Numbered from the stretch's first letter, positions 44,657-53,132 are shown. The stretch: 64,000 nucleotides of DNA from Flavobacterium sp. IMCC34852 (GCF_030643905.1 NZ_CP121446.1:1550001-1614000); one strand, 5' to 3'. Numbers and translations are program-made. The notes: generated by a model not told the origin, from the sequence alone.

Positions 44657-45430
44657 ATGGAATTAAAACTCAACAGACCCATTTGCTTCTTCGACTTAGA
44701 GACCACCGGAATTGATGTCGCTAAAGACCGAATCGTAGAAATTTCGATTTTCAAAGTCTATCCTAACGGAAACAAAGAAAGCAAAACCTGGTTGGTGAAT
44801 CCTACGATTCCAATTCCACCGCAAGCCACAGCCGTACACGGTATTTCTAATGAAAAAGTAGCCAATGAGCCCACTTTCAAAGAATTGGCAGGTCAAATTC
44901 ATGCCATGATTAAAGACACCGATTTGGCCGGATTTAATTCGGACCGATTTGACATTCCTTTATTGGCAGAAGAATTGTTGCGTGCCGAGGTCGATTTTGA
45001 CATGAAAAACCGCGTATCAGTTGATGTGCAAACTATTTTCCACAAAAAAGAAGAAAGAACGCTGAGTGCAGCCTATAAGTTTTATTGCAACGGAAACCTT
45101 GAAAATGCCCACAGCGCTGAAGCAGACACGATGGCAACTTATGAAATCCTCAAAGCGCAATTAGACCGTTACGAAGATTTAGAAAACGATATGAAAGTGC
45201 TTTCTGAGTTTACTACCCGTAAGAAATCGGTAGATTTTGCCGGTTTTATTGCGTTGAATGCCGAAGGAAAAGAAATATTTACCTTTGGTAAACACAAAGG
45301 AGCTTTAGTCGATGAGGTTTTAGACAAAGAACCGGGTTATTTCGGTTGGATACAAAATGCCGAGTTTCCTTTATACACTAAAAAGGTTTTAACGGGAATC
45401 AAATTAAGAAAATTAAATACTAAAAATTGA
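44657..45430 (+). CDS. DEDDh-type 3'-5' exonuclease
   Basis: 257 residues. Exo I FFDLETTGID (Asp13, Glu15), Exo II GFNSDRFDIPLLAEEL, Exo III HSAEADTMATYEIL give the four acidic residues and the histidine of the DnaQ/DEDDh family. The C-terminal 60 residues (FGKHKGALVDEVLDKEPGYFGWIQNAEFP) match the small domain seen at the end of ExoX-like exonucleases (DUF3820-like). It probably removes nucleotides in repair; not the main polymerase epsilon subunit by length. Confidence 0.93.
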   Translation: MELKLNRPICFFDLETTGIDVAKDRIVEISIFKVYPNGNKESKTWLVNPTIPIPPQATAVHGISNEKVANEPTFKELAGQIHAMIKDTDLAGFNSDRFDIPLLAEELLRAEVDFDMKNRVSVDVQTIFHKKEERTLSAAYKFYCNGNLENAHSAEADTMATYEILKAQLDRYEDLENDMKVLSEFTTRKKSVDFAGFIALNAEGKEIFTFGKHKGALVDEVLDKEPGYFGWIQNAEFPLYTKKVLTGIKLRKLNTKN

Positions 45431-45500
45431 GTGATTAGTGAATAGTAATTAGTGATTAGCAGTCTTTCACTAATTACCAATTATTAATTACCAATCACTA
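45430..45500. repeat. Word repeat (gtgattagtaatt) as a long inverted repeat
   Basis: Left part 45430-45459 and right part 45466-45500 are near reverse complements made of gtgattag/taattag and ctaattac/caatcac. It ends six bases before the ATG of the FAH gene. Same words as 25185-25277. Confidence 0.85.
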
Positions 45501-45506
45501 TAAAGA

Positions 45507-46118
45507 ATGAAAATCATCTGTATCGGAAGAAATTACGTAAACCACATAGCCGAACTCAACAATGAGCGTCCGGAAGCACCGGTAATTTTTATGAAACCCG
45601 ATTCAGCGATTTTACCCGATAAAGCCCCATTTGTCATTCCGGAATTCAGTAATGATATTCACCATGAGATTGAAGTGATTGTCAAGATTAATAAAATGGG
45701 GAAATATATCGATACAAAGTTTGCCCACAAGTACTACGACGAGATTGGATTAGGGATAGATTTTACCGCTAGAGATATTCAAAACAAGCTGAAAGAGAAG
45801 GGTTTACCTTGGGAAAAAGCTAAGGCTTTTGACGGTTCAGCGGTAATTGGTGACTTTCTACCGATAAATCATTTTAATTCGGTGGAAAATATTACTTTTG
45901 AGTTGACTAATAACGGAAAAACCGTTCAAAAAGGAAATACCGGCCACATGTTGTGGAAAATTGATGAAATTATCTCCTACGTTTCACAGTATTTCACCCT
46001 GAAAAAAGGAGATATTATTTTTACAGGAACTCCCGAAGGAGTAGCCAAAGTGTTGCCAAATGATATCCTCGAAGGATTTATAGAAGATAAAAAACTACTA
46101 AGATTACACATAAAATAA
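45507..46118 (+). CDS. Fumarylacetoacetate hydrolase family protein
   Basis: 203 residues. KIICIGRNYVNHIAEL starts the fold, HHEIEVIVKINKMGKYI holds two metal-ligand acids, GLGIDFTARDIQ and KGDIIFTGTPEGVAKVLPND the third part. The family cleaves or decarboxylates acylpyruvates (for example oxaloacetate or fumarylpyruvate); the substrate is unknown. Its TAA overlaps the ATG of the Hpt gene by one base. Confidence 0.93.
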   Translation: MKIICIGRNYVNHIAELNNERPEAPVIFMKPDSAILPDKAPFVIPEFSNDIHHEIEVIVKINKMGKYIDTKFAHKYYDEIGLGIDFTARDIQNKLKEKGLPWEKAKAFDGSAVIGDFLPINHFNSVENITFELTNNGKTVQKGNTGHMLWKIDEIISYVSQYFTLKKGDIIFTGTPEGVAKVLPNDILEGFIEDKKLLRLHIK

Positions 46119-46462
46119 TGGCTATAAACTACAACCTAGCGAAAGTTTACGCACTTTCAGACAACGATCCCGAATTTGTAATGCAAATCATCACCCTGTT
46201 CGTTACCGAAGTCCCCGAAGACCTGAAACAAATTGAATTGGGTATCAAAGAAAAAGACCATAAATTGGCTTACGCCTATGCACACAAGATCAAACCAACG
46301 CTTGATTTATTGGGAATGTCTGTGGCATTTGAAGAAATTCTTCAAGTAGAAGCTTGGACCAAAAGAGAAGGCAAACGCAAAGAAATCAACGATACTTTCG
46401 CCAGCATTCAAAGTCAAGTGGAAAAAGCCATTAAAGAAATCAAAAAAGATTTCGAAGTATAA
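46118..46462 (+). CDS. Free-standing Hpt domain protein
   Basis: 114 residues, a four-helix histidine phosphotransfer domain. The phospho-acceptor is His56 in AYAHKIKPTLDLLGM. It has no kinase or receiver of its own, so it should relay phosphate between hybrid kinases (such as that at 2829-6788, which lacks an Hpt) and response regulators; that pairing is only a suggestion. It is translationally coupled to the FAH gene and followed by copy D of the dispersed element. Confidence 0.9.
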   Translation: MAINYNLAKVYALSDNDPEFVMQIITLFVTEVPEDLKQIELGIKEKDHKLAYAYAHKIKPTLDLLGMSVAFEEILQVEAWTKREGKRKEINDTFASIQSQVEKAIKEIKKDFEV

Positions 46463-46466
46463 AAAT

Positions 46467-46559
46467 TAAGAGCGAATGGTTCGGGAACTATCAGTTATGG
46501 CAGTTCCCGTTTTCCGTTTCAATCTCTTCGAGGATTTACACTCCAACCGGGGCTAAATA
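46467..46559 (+). repeat. Dispersed structured element, copy D
   Basis: Begins TTAAGAGCGAATGGTTCGGG five bases after the Hpt stop and ends CTCCAACCGGGGCTAAATAG. The ends match copies A-C but the centre differs; it holds its own inverted repeat GGGAACT...AGTTCCC. Confidence 0.75.
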
Positions 46560-46675
46560 GTTATCAATTCGTTTCTTTGTAAACTAAATACAAACCTTAG
46601 CGCCTCAGAACCTTTAAGAATGATACGAGTGAAGTGACTGCATGATACCATTGAAAAACAATTATTAACAATCGA

Positions 46676-47929
46676 ATGAAAGCAACCATAGTCACCATCG
46701 GCGACGAAATTCTCATCGGACAAATTGTTGATACCAATTCGAGTTACATCGCCAAAGCTTTGGATAAAATTGGTGTACAAACCCACGAAATGCTTTCCAT
46801 TTCCGATGACAAACAACACATACTCGATACTTTTTCCTCTCTACAGAATAAAGTTGATTTGGTCATCATCACCGGTGGTTTAGGACCAACAAAAGATGAT
46901 ATTACCAAAAAAACATTCTGCGAGTATTTTGAAGATACTTTAGTCGAAGATAAAGCTGTTTTAGCTCATGTCACGGAAATCATTGAAGGTTTTTACAAGC
47001 GACCGATTACCCAGTTAAATCGTGACCAAGCTTTGGTTCCTTCCAAATGTGAAGTACTTTTTAACAAAATGGGAACAGCACCGGGAATGTGGATGAAAAA
47101 AGATAATACAGTCTATATTTCGTTGCCCGGAGTGCCTTATGAAATGAAGTACTTGGTTGATTTTGAAATTATTCCCAAAGTAGTTCAAGAATACAAACGG
47201 CCTTATATTCTCCACAAAACCATCATGACTTATGGAGAAGGAGAAAGCAGAATAGCCGAAAAAATAGAAGAATGGGAAAATAGTTTGCCCAATTTTATCA
47301 AATTAGCCTATTTGCCCAGTCCCGGAAAAGTCAGATTGCGACTCACAGCCCGTGGCAATAACAAAGAACTATTGCAAAGTAAAATTGACGAGAACGTGAT
47401 TTCTTTGACTAAAATCATTGGTGATATTATAGTTGGTTTTGACGAAGAGGAAACCATAGAGGTTGTGATAGGTAAATTGCTTTCTCAACAGTACAAAACC
47501 ATTGCCACAGCCGAAAGTTGTACCGGTGGAAAAATTGCCCAAATGTTGTCTTCGGTAGCCGGAGCGTCTAATTATTTTCGCGGAAGCGTTGTTAGTTATT
47601 CGAAAGAAACCAAAATCAATGTCCTCGGGATTGATGCTGTGTTAATTGATAAACACGATGTGGTGAGTGCAGAAGTGGCGAAAGCAATGGCGTTCAATAT
47701 TCAGAAAATGATGAAAACCGACTATGCTTTAGCAACCACCGGGAATGCCGGGCCAACATCTGAGCCCGGAAAAGCGGAAGTAGGTGTGGTTTTTATTGCT
47801 TTGGCTACACCGAATGAAGTGTTGGTGTCCGAATTTAATTTTGGCCAACCTCGTGAAAAAGTGATAGATAGAACTGCAAATAAAGCGTTAGAATTATTGC
47901 AAAAAGAAATTTTAAAAAATGCCCTCTAA
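46676..47929 (+). CDS. cinA: CinA family protein (competence/damage-inducible; NMN deamidase domain)
   Basis: 417 residues. N-terminal MoCF/COG1058 domain (1-165) with [23 protein letters not shown] and [16 protein letters not shown], and the C-terminal CinA domain (about 255-415) with [33 protein letters not shown] and [22 protein letters not shown]. The family recycles pyridine nucleotides (ADP-ribose pyrophosphatase and NMN amidase). ATG start. rpmB follows from its own promoter. Confidence 0.96.
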   Translation: MKATIVTIGDEILIGQIVDTNSSYIAKALDKIGVQTHEMLSISDDKQHILDTFSSLQNKVDLVIITGGLGPTKDDITKKTFCEYFEDTLVEDKAVLAHVTEIIEGFYKRPITQLNRDQALVPSKCEVLFNKMGTAPGMWMKKDNTVYISLPGVPYEMKYLVDFEIIPKVVQEYKRPYILHKTIMTYGEGESRIAEKIEEWENSLPNFIKLAYLPSPGKVRLRLTARGNNKELLQSKIDENVISLTKIIGDIIVGFDEEETIEVVIGKLLSQQYKTIATAESCTGGKIAQMLSSVAGASNYFRGSVVSYSKETKINVLGIDAVLIDKHDVVSAEVAKAMAFNIQKMMKTDYALATTGNAGPTSEPGKAEVGVVFIALATPNEVLVSEFNFGQPREKVIDRTANKALELLQKEILKNAL

Positions 47930-48023
47930 CTGAAGTTGATACTGATTACTAACCAAATAAGGGCTTTCTTTTCTGCCGAAAAAAAGCAAATAAAAAAAAA
48001 GAAAAAAATCTGCTATATTTTTT

Positions 48024-48054
48024 TTGTTACAATGATTTATTTTGCGTAAGTTTG
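48024..48054 (+). promoter_or_regulatory. Promoter of rpmB (full -33/-7)
   Basis: TTTTTG (TTG at 48024-48026), 20-base spacer, then TAAGTTTG (48047-48054). This is the best match to the Bacteroidota housekeeping promoter in the window, 37 bases before the rpmB ATG. Confidence 0.8.
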
Positions 48055-48090
48055 CACCCTGATTTTGAATAACGATAAAAGAAAAGCATA

Positions 48091-48327
48091 ATGTCAAGAG
48101 TTTGTGACCTTACAGGTAAAAGAGCGATGGTAGGAAATAACGTTTCCCACGCTATGAACAAAACTAAGAGAAAATTTTCTGTAAACTTAGTTAAAAGACG
48201 TTTCTATCTTGCTGAAGAAGACAGATGGATTACTCTTAGAGTAGCTGCGTCTACAATTAAAACAATCAACAAAAACGGATTGGCTGCTGTATTGAAAAAT
48301 GCAAAGGCTAACGGATTTATTAAATAA
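48091..48327 (+). CDS. rpmB: 50S ribosomal protein L28
   Basis: 78 residues. Starts [29 protein letters not shown], the L28 signature. First gene of the ribosomal cluster, behind a strong promoter. Confidence 0.98.
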   Translation: MSRVCDLTGKRAMVGNNVSHAMNKTKRKFSVNLVKRRFYLAEEDRWITLRVAASTIKTINKNGLAAVLKNAKANGFIK

Positions 48328-48353
48328 TCTGAAATCCTTAAAAATAAAGTAAG

Positions 48354-48536
48354 ATGGCAAAGAAAGGTAATAGAATCCAAGTAATTTTAGAGTGTACAGA
48401 GCACAAAGCAACAGGTCTTCCTGGAACTTCTCGTTACATCACCAACAAAAACAAAAAGAATACTCCGGACAGATTAGAGATTAAAAAATTTAATCCGATC
48501 TTAAAGAGAATGACTGTTCACAAAGAAATCAAATAA
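48354..48536 (+). CDS. rpmG: 50S ribosomal protein L33
   Basis: 60 residues, [51 protein letters not shown]. It lacks the CxxC zinc motif of the other L33 type. It follows L28 after 26 bases. Confidence 0.97.
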   Translation: MAKKGNRIQVILECTEHKATGLPGTSRYITNKNKKNTPDRLEIKKFNPILKRMTVHKEIK

Positions 48537-48583
48537 TTAGAGGTTTTTACCAAGTAGAAATTTCAAATAAAACATTATAAGTC

Positions 48584-48736
48584 ATGGCAAAGAAAACCGT
48601 TGCAACGTTACAAACAGCATCAAAAAGATTAACCAAAGCAATCAAAATGGTAAGATCTCCAAAAACTGGTGCATACACTTTCCAGGAAGCAATCATGACT
48701 CCTGAAGAAGTAGATAGTTTCCTTAATAAGAAATAA
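48584..48736 (+). CDS. DUF4295 family small protein
   Basis: 50 residues: MAKKTVATLQTASKRLTKAI, then KMVRSPKTGAYTFQEAIMTPEEVDSFLNKK. This basic protein is conserved behind L28-L33 across Bacteroidota (DUF4295) and may be a ribosome-associated protein; no function is proven. Spacing of 47 bases to L33, and the shared terminator at 48757-48787, put it in the same operon. Confidence 0.93.
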   Translation: MAKKTVATLQTASKRLTKAIKMVRSPKTGAYTFQEAIMTPEEVDSFLNKK

Positions 48737-48756
48737 TTCAACAATCACTATATAGT

Positions 48757-48787
48757 AAAGCTACTTTCATTCGGAAGTAGCTTTTTT
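48757..48787 (+). terminator. Terminator of the ribosomal operon
   Basis: AAAGCTACTT / AAGTAGCTTT with an 8-base loop and T's, followed within 6 bases by the -7 box of ftsY. Confidence 0.92.
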
Positions 48788-48792
48788 ATTTT

Positions 48793-48800
48793 TATATTTG
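48793..48800 (+). promoter_or_regulatory. Promoter -7 box of ftsY
   Basis: TATATTTG just after the T-tract of the preceding terminator; leader about 60 bases, holding the word repeat at 48831-48859. Confidence 0.55.
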
Positions 48801-48830
48801 CCCAAGATATTTGTTAAGTTTTAGGCGCTG

Positions 48831-48859
48831 TCCTAATTCCTAAAATCCTAATTCCTAAA
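48831..48859 (+). repeat. Word repeat (cctaattcctaaa) before ftsY
   Basis: cctaattcctaaaatcctaattcctaa, two copies, ending a few A's before the ftsY ATG. Confidence 0.75.
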
Positions 48860-48866
48860 TTTAAAA

Positions 48867-49820
48867 ATGAGTTTTTTCAAAAGAATATTTTCATCTGAGA
48901 AAAAGGAATCCTTAGACAAAGGTTTAGAACAAACCAAAACGTCTTTCTTTTCCAAACTAACCAAAGCCGTAGCCGGAAAATCTAAAGTAGATGATGAGGT
49001 TTTAGACAATTTGGAAGAAGTATTAGTGTCTTCTGATGTCGGCGTGAATACAACCCTTAAAATCATCGAAAGAATCGAAGAGCGCGTCTCTCGTGATAAA
49101 TACCTTGGGACAGAAGAATTAAACTTAATTCTAAGAGAAGAAATTGCGGGTTTACTTTCGGAAACCAAATCAGGAGAAGAAAGCGAGTTCACCATTCCTG
49201 CCAACAAAAAACCTTATGTTTTAATGGTGGTTGGTGTAAATGGTGTCGGCAAAACTACCACCATCGGAAAATTAGCCCACCAATTCAATAAAGCCGGTTA
49301 TAAAGTAGTACTCGGTGCTGCCGATACTTTCCGTGCCGCAGCGATTGACCAATTGCAAATTTGGGCCGATAGAGTAGGCGTGCCATTAGTAAAACAACAA
49401 ATGGGAAGTGATCCTGCTTCTGTGGCTTTTGATACGCTTCAAAGTGCCGTAACCCAAAATGCCGATATCGTAATTATTGATACCGCCGGTCGTTTGCACA
49501 ACAAAGTCAATTTGATGAATGAGCTGACCAAAGTAAAACGCGTAATGCAAAAAGTAGTAGAAGATGCACCACACGATGTGATGCTGGTTTTAGACGGTTC
49601 GACCGGTCAAAATGCTTTTGAACAAGCCAAACAGTTTACTGCAGCCACTGAAGTGTCGTGTTTAGCTGTAACCAAATTAGACGGTACTGCCAAAGGCGGT
49701 GTAGTAATCGGAATCTCTGACCAATTTCAAATACCGGTAAAATACATAGGCGTAGGAGAAGGTATTGAAGATTTACAGGTTTTTAATAAATTTGAATTTG
49801 TAGATTCGTTTTTTAAATAA
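48867..49820 (+). CDS. ftsY: Signal recognition particle receptor FtsY
   Basis: 317 residues. A short charged N-terminus, the helical N domain, and the G domain with P-loop GVNGVGKTTT (123-132), DTFRAAAIDQL, DTAGR and TKLDGTAKGG. It docks SRP-ribosome complexes at the membrane. The short acidic A domain is typical of Bacteroidota. A small membrane gene follows after 5 bases. Confidence 0.97.
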   Translation: MSFFKRIFSSEKKESLDKGLEQTKTSFFSKLTKAVAGKSKVDDEVLDNLEEVLVSSDVGVNTTLKIIERIEERVSRDKYLGTEELNLILREEIAGLLSETKSGEESEFTIPANKKPYVLMVVGVNGVGKTTTIGKLAHQFNKAGYKVVLGAADTFRAAAIDQLQIWADRVGVPLVKQQMGSDPASVAFDTLQSAVTQNADIVIIDTAGRLHNKVNLMNELTKVKRVMQKVVEDAPHDVMLVLDGSTGQNAFEQAKQFTAATEVSCLAVTKLDGTAKGGVVIGISDQFQIPVKYIGVGEGIEDLQVFNKFEFVDSFFK

Positions 49821-49825
49821 ATAAC

Positions 49826-50008
49826 ATGAACAAAGCACTCTCTTTTTTTACTGAAGCCACTCCTTTAAAATTGGTTTTGATAAGTTTTATACTTTCAGGA
49901 ATTGCTCATTTTATTGAAAAGCCATTGCCTAGTATTTTCTTGGGATTAAGGCTAATTGGCTTCTTATTATTTATCTACGCAGTGATAAAATATTTCAATA
50001 AAAAGTAA
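49826..50008 (+). CDS. Small hypothetical membrane protein
   Basis: 60 residues with two membrane segments (about 14-30 and 37-56) separated by HFIEKPLPSIFLG. It starts 5 bases after the ftsY stop and is probably in its operon. No family recognised; the convergent serine hydrolase gene ends 7 bases away. Confidence 0.7.
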   Translation: MNKALSFFTEATPLKLVLISFILSGIAHFIEKPLPSIFLGLRLIGFLLFIYAVIKYFNKK

Positions 50009-50014
50009 TCCTTG

Positions 50015-51091
50015 CTATTGGTATAAATCATTGATTTTATCCCACAATTCATTATCAAAACCCGATAAGGCAAACGTTGGATTATCCGGATTGGCTACAT
50101 CTCCCATTCGGATAATAACCATTTTCATACTCGGAACCACATAAATTTTTTGATCGTTTTTACCCAAAGCGGCATACATATCACTAGGCGCATTCGACAT
50201 TAAGGTACCATTAAATTCAAATTGAAGACCGGGTAAGCGATAAGAAGATTTGCCATTCAACCACCACAAATAACCATATGCCTGATTTAAAGTTTGTGAT
50301 GTTGTAGTAGCTTGGTTAAAGTAGTTACTGTTTACAATGGTTGTTCCGTTCCATTTTCCTTGATTTAACGACAACAAACCAAAACGTGCCATGTTTCTAC
50401 TCGTACTCCAATAAACACTCAAACCATCGTTGTTAATCCAAGCGCCACCGGTCATTCCGATTCGGTCTCTCAGTTTCGTATTGAAATAATTGCTCCAAGT
50501 TTGCCCACTGGCTTGAGCTACTACATCTTGCAATTTTACATATACATTGTGGTATGCCCATCGGGTTCCTGCATCGGCTACATATTGTAAATTGGCCGGA
50601 GAAACATCATCTCCCAAAGCATCATTCAACCCTGAGTTCATAGATAATAAATTTTTACAAGTAATCAGGTTTTCCTTTGCCAATGGCGCACTCGTCCAAC
50701 CGGTTCCCAAATAATCAGAAACTTTATTGTTTATGTTGATTAATCCTTCGTCTTGAGCAATTCCCGTGACAGTTGTTGTAAGTGTTTTTCCGGCGCTTGC
50801 CCAATACCAAGGTGTTGTTGCAGTATGTCCATTGAAATAATTTTCCATCACAATTCTTCCGTTGACCAAAATGATAAACGATTTGGTATTTTTCAGCTCC
50901 AAGTAATCTAATAATGGTTGAACGGCATTTTGATTCCAACCCAAGTCGGTTATAGATTTGGTTTCCCAAGTATTGCTGCCATCACTCGGCGGAAAGTACA
51001 TTTGTTCGTTAATTGGTTCGCTTTCAGAAGAGTCTGAACTGCAATTCAACATTAAAAAGGAAACTAAAGCAAGTAGGTATATCTTTCTCAT
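50015..51091 (-). CDS. Serine hydrolase of the beta-lactamase (class C-like) family, lipoprotein
   Basis: 358 residues. A lipoprotein signal (LALVSFLMLNC, Cys17) is followed by a Ser/Glu-rich linker. The catalytic serine-lysine pair is SAGK in WYWASAGKTLTTTVTGIA; the tyrosine motif is YHN in WAYHNVYVKLQD. The family includes esterases and peptidases that act in the periplasm or at the cell surface. A second member is at 57045-58268, but the two are not close copies. Confidence 0.88.
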   Translation of the reverse strand: MRKIYLLALVSFLMLNCSSDSSESEPINEQMYFPPSDGSNTWETKSITDLGWNQNAVQPLLDYLELKNTKSFIILVNGRIVMENYFNGHTATTPWYWASAGKTLTTTVTGIAQDEGLININNKVSDYLGTGWTSAPLAKENLITCKNLLSMNSGLNDALGDDVSPANLQYVADAGTRWAYHNVYVKLQDVVAQASGQTWSNYFNTKLRDRIGMTGGAWINNDGLSVYWSTSRNMARFGLLSLNQGKWNGTTIVNSNYFNQATTTSQTLNQAYGYLWWLNGKSSYRLPGLQFEFNGTLMSNAPSDMYAALGKNDQKIYVVPSMKMVIIRMGDVANPDNPTFALSGFDNELWDKINDLYQ

Positions 51092-51219
51092 TTTATTGGA
51101 ATTTTTTCTTTGGACTTTAAATGTACTAAATAGTTTAATGTTGATAATATTAATTTTTATTTTGCTCGCTTTCTAAACTTAAAAAATTAAATTTGTGAAA
51201 GCGTTAAAATACCATAACC

Positions 51220-51636
51220 ATGAGAAGAATAGCTTTCGTATTTCTTACTTTTTTATTAATTTCTTGCCAAGCTGATGTCAAAAAGGAAGACTTGACTAAG
51301 CTTAACGGTTATTGGGAAATCAAGCAAGTGACTTTGGCCAATGGCGAAAATAAAGACTATAAAGTCAATGAAACCATCGATTTTTTTGAAGTTAAAAACA
51401 ATGCGGGCTTTCGCCAAAAAGTAATGCCGCAATTTGACGGAACCTATAAAACCAACGGCATAAAAGAATGTATCATAGTGCTTCAAAAGAAGAGTGCTTT
51501 TTTTATAGAATACAAAACCAATTACCGTCAATGGAAAGAGGAAATCATTACTTTAGAAGATTCGACTTTGGTACTTAAAAACAAGCAAAACCTTATTTAT
51601 ACTTATAAAAAATTCAAACCTTTTTCTTTAAAGTAA
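51220..51636 (+). CDS. Small lipoprotein
   Basis: 138 residues. Lipobox FLLISC (Cys16), then LNGYWEIKQVTLANGENKDYKVNETIDFFEVKNNAGFRQKVMPQFDGTYKTN, a lipocalin-like strand pattern (LNGxWEI) common in Bacteroidota lipoproteins. Its stop overlaps the DUF721 ATG by one base. Confidence 0.8.
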   Translation: MRRIAFVFLTFLLISCQADVKKEDLTKLNGYWEIKQVTLANGENKDYKVNETIDFFEVKNNAGFRQKVMPQFDGTYKTNGIKECIIVLQKKSAFFIEYKTNYRQWKEEIITLEDSTLVLKNKQNLIYTYKKFKPFSLK

Positions 51637-51932
51637 TGGCCAAAAGACTCAGCAACGAAAGTTCGATAGGCGACGTTTTAAAAGCGTTTATTGAGACCAA
51701 TAAACTCCAAGGCGGTATGGACAAAATTGACGTGCAGCAAGCTTGGAAATCGTTGATGGGCAATGGTGTCAACAGTTATACCAAGGAAGTGGTTTTAAAA
51801 GGTTCAACTTTATACGTTTCTTTAACTTCAGCTGTTTTACGCGAAGAGTTGAGTTACGGCAAACAAAAAATCATCACCATGATTAATGAGGAATTGCGCA
51901 AAGAAGTGGTCAAAGATATAATCCTTCGTTAA
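51636..51932 (+). CDS. DUF721 (DciA-like) family protein
   Basis: 98 residues. SIGDVLKAFIETNKLQGGMDKIDVQQAWKSLMGNGVNSYTKEVVLKGSTLYVSLTSAVLREELSYGKQKII is the DUF721 pattern, the family of the helicase loader DciA; the KH-like domain is complete. A role in replication is by family only. It is coupled to the lipoprotein gene. Confidence 0.88.
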   Translation: MAKRLSNESSIGDVLKAFIETNKLQGGMDKIDVQQAWKSLMGNGVNSYTKEVVLKGSTLYVSLTSAVLREELSYGKQKIITMINEELRKEVVKDIILR

Positions 51933-52372
51933 GTGTTGGTTTCCAAATCTTTAATGTAGTCTTCGTATTCGTAGAAGAAAACTTCAAACTGCGTCATGGT
52001 ATCGCTGAAGAACTCAAAAATCTCCGGCCAATTACTTTTGTTGTTTAGGCTTACGCCCAATTTTTCGACCCAAATTCTGCTAATCACTTTCCCGTTTTCC
52101 AGGTAAAAATTACGCTCTAATACCGCTTCCGACAAGTATTCTTCAAGCAAGATAGTTTTCAGGGATTCTATTTTTTCAAAATAAATTTTGCGCTTTTCTT
52201 CGTCTTTTGGCTCAATGTCTAAAAGCACTTGTGCCTTTTTATTATCGATATAAAATTTGAATGTAAAGTCTTTAATTTTAGTATCATACAACAACCATTT
52301 TCTCGGATAAGCTTCGGCAAATGCGGTCCAAAATTCCTTTTTGATGCGTTGGGCTTCTTCTTTGCTGTACAT
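51929..52372 (-). CDS. DUF4268 domain protein
   Basis: 147 residues. KKEFWTAFAEAYPRKWLLYDTKIKDFTFKFYIDNKKAQVLLDIE is the DUF4268 pattern, which resembles small nuclease-like folds, but function is unknown. It overlaps the end of DUF721 by 4 bases, tail to tail. Confidence 0.85.
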   Translation of the reverse strand: MYSKEEAQRIKKEFWTAFAEAYPRKWLLYDTKIKDFTFKFYIDNKKAQVLLDIEPKDEEKRKIYFEKIESLKTILLEEYLSEAVLERNFYLENGKVISRIWVEKLGVSLNNKSNWPEIFEFFSDTMTQFEVFFYEYEDYIKDLETNT

Positions 52373-52440
52373 TTTATTAGTGTAAAAGTTGGTTTGGATT
52401 ATTTTTTTAAGGTAACTTTATATTTCTAAAACTAGGTACG

Positions 52441-53079
52441 ATGCACTTTGAGGAGTTTTTAAAATACACGCCAAAAATACAAAATGTCGCGCTACCCGCA
52501 ACGCTTGCCCATGCAAAAATGGCACCGGCCAACCGATTAGATTTAATCAAAGCAACCGATTTTAGCAAAGTAACCCCAAAACAAGCCGCCGTATTGATGC
52601 TTCTTTATCCTAAAGCTTCGCAAACCCATTTGGCACTCATTCTTCGAACTAGTTATAACGGAGTACATTCTTCTCAAATTGCTTTTCCGGGTGGAAAGGT
52701 TGAGGATTTTGATGCCGATTTAAGCCAAACTGCACTCAGAGAAACCCATGAGGAAATAGGGGTTCATCCTAATAGTGTTAATGTCATTCGTGCTTTTACC
52801 GAAGTGTATATTCCACCGAGTAATTTTATGGTTTATCCTTATTTGGGTTATAGTGAAAGCGAATTGGAGTTTATTTTACAAGAAGATGAAGTAGCAGGTT
52901 TAGTTGAATTTCCTTTTGCCGATTTTATGGACGACAGTATCATTGTCAATACCACTATGAAAACCTCTTATGCCGGAAGTATTGAAGTGCCCGGATTTCA
53001 GGTAAAGGAACATTTCGTTTGGGGCGCAACAGCCATGATGTTGAGCGAATTGAAAGATACTCTTAAATTGGTTTTATAA
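52441..53079 (+). CDS. Nudix hydrolase, CoA pyrophosphatase-like
   Basis: 212 residues. The Nudix box occupies about 84-107 (FPGGKVEDFDADLSQTALRETHEEIGV), preceded by HSSQIAF, as in CoA pyrophosphatases (NudL/UPF0035). These split CoA into 3',5'-ADP and phosphopantetheine. Start ATG; the PlsC-like gene follows after 53 bases with its own promoter box. Confidence 0.9.
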   Translation: MHFEEFLKYTPKIQNVALPATLAHAKMAPANRLDLIKATDFSKVTPKQAAVLMLLYPKASQTHLALILRTSYNGVHSSQIAFPGGKVEDFDADLSQTALRETHEEIGVHPNSVNVIRAFTEVYIPPSNFMVYPYLGYSESELEFILQEDEVAGLVEFPFADFMDDSIIVNTTMKTSYAGSIEVPGFQVKEHFVWGATAMMLSELKDTLKLVL

Positions 53080-53092
53080 GTTTTAGTTTTTG

Positions 53093-53118
53093 TAGATTTG
53101 CATCCCGAAACGTCGGGA
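53093..53118 (+). promoter_or_regulatory. Promoter -7 box and 5' hairpin of the PlsC-like gene
   Basis: TAGATTTG (53093-53100) followed immediately by TCCCGA-aacg-TCGGGA (53103-53118). The hairpin would stand at or next to the 5' end of the mRNA. Confidence 0.5.
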
Positions 53119-53132
53119 CTAAAAAATGAATT

